A DNA stretch of 64,000 bases from an uncultured Allorhizobium sp. (GTDB lineage: Bacteria > Pseudomonadota > Alphaproteobacteria > Rhizobiales > Rhizobiaceae), in NCBI GenBank assembly GCA_958439205.1, contig OY288189.1, positions 699,960 through 763,959 of the forward strand, in the 5' to 3' direction. Under the pieces are notes generated by a model. That model was not told the origin of the DNA, ran no database searches, and saw only the letters and a list, made by a program, of their open reading frames with translations. Each line of letters starts with the position of its first letter. The stretch's first letter is position 1. The position numbers and the translations under genes were made by a program. This document shows, one piece after another, positions 63,861 to 64,000 of the stretch.

Positions 63861-64000
63861 ATGCGTATTGATGCAATTGCCATCGGCAAGAACCCGCCGG
63901 AAGACATCAACGTCATCGTCGAAGTTCCTGTCGGCGGCCAGCCGATCAAGTATGAGATGGACAAGGACGCCGGCACGCTGGTCGTCGACCGCTTCCTCTA
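63861..64000 (+). CDS. ppa: Inorganic pyrophosphatase (5' end, partial)
   Basis: The first 46 codons read [20 protein letters not shown] then [20 protein letters not shown], the family I pyrophosphatase N terminus, including the E and K of the active-site region (VEVP...KYE.DK). It hydrolyses PPi to drive biosynthesis. ATG 63861, with CGGGG about 12 bases upstream; the rest runs off the window. Confidence 0.92.
   Translation, partial: MRIDAIAIGKNPPEDINVIVEVPVGGQPIKYEMDKDAGTLVVDRFL

Overview
The window is a chromosomal segment of an alphaproteobacterium, almost certainly a member of the Rhizobiaceae (Rhizobium/Agrobacterium/Sinorhizobium group). The basis is a set of family hallmarks: both genes for cyclic beta-1,2-glucan (ndvA/chvA exporter and the 2837-residue ndvB/chvB synthase), a Fe-S bacterial photolyase of the PhrB type, a rhizobial-type pyruvate carboxylase, the phaR / phbA-phbB polyhydroxybutyrate locus, an IalB-family protein, CarD, and clustered GANTC (CcrM) sites. 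The DNA is GC-rich, densely packed and mostly housekeeping. I see no insertion sequence, prophage, CRISPR array, rRNA or tRNA.

Layout. 1-3215: end of a sugar ABC-transport/glycosidase operon (3' end of an alpha-galactosidase-like gene, ABC ATPase, GH42 beta-galactosidase). 3290-7333: an SDR, an alkaline-phosphatase-superfamily hydrolase, and a C-factor-like SDR that overlaps a Fe-S photolyase. 7347-22284: ndvA(-), a solo LuxR-type regulator(+), pyc(+), ndvB(-). 22644-26835: TetR regulator, M20 amidohydrolase, DMT transporter and an MFS transporter behind a perfect 14-bp palindrome. 26971-33637: ispG, OmpA-like lipoprotein, LysE exporter, ispA-hisC, mtgA, GST, rpmF. 33772-37069: small membrane protein, then phaR divergent from phbA-phbB. 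37070-39200: the least ordinary stretch, with structured intergenic DNA, two 51-bp related direct repeats, a dense GANTC cluster, a glycine-zipper lipoprotein, a DUF3309-like peptide and an alpha/beta hydrolase that overlaps it. 39201-44161: Suv3-like helicase, S4-domain protein, fdxA, carD. 44303-49196: Bax-inhibitor-1-like protein, ybbP/ybbA-like ABC system divergent from a TesA-like esterase. 49263-53303: thpR, LMW phosphatase, pterin dehydratase, DUF1232 protein, IalB-like protein, rlmN. 53337-64000: LysE exporter, SDR, argG, Bcr/CflA-type MFS, a conserved orphan, M3 oligopeptidase, typA, GNAT protein, an exported orphan, and the 5' end of ppa.

How the genes work together. NdvB makes and NdvA exports periplasmic cyclic glucan. 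Pyc feeds oxaloacetate and phbA/phbB divert acetyl-CoA to PHB under PhaR. The ispG and ispA genes serve isoprenoid synthesis. RpmF, RlmN, TypA, the S4 protein and the Suv3-like helicase belong to translation and RNA metabolism. I do not see a clearly new multi-gene system. The observations most worth following are the repeat/GANTC region at 37160-39072, an AHL-competent-looking LuxR solo beside ndvA, candidate CtrA and LacI-type sites, and a five-codon leader coupled to a TTG-started mtgA.
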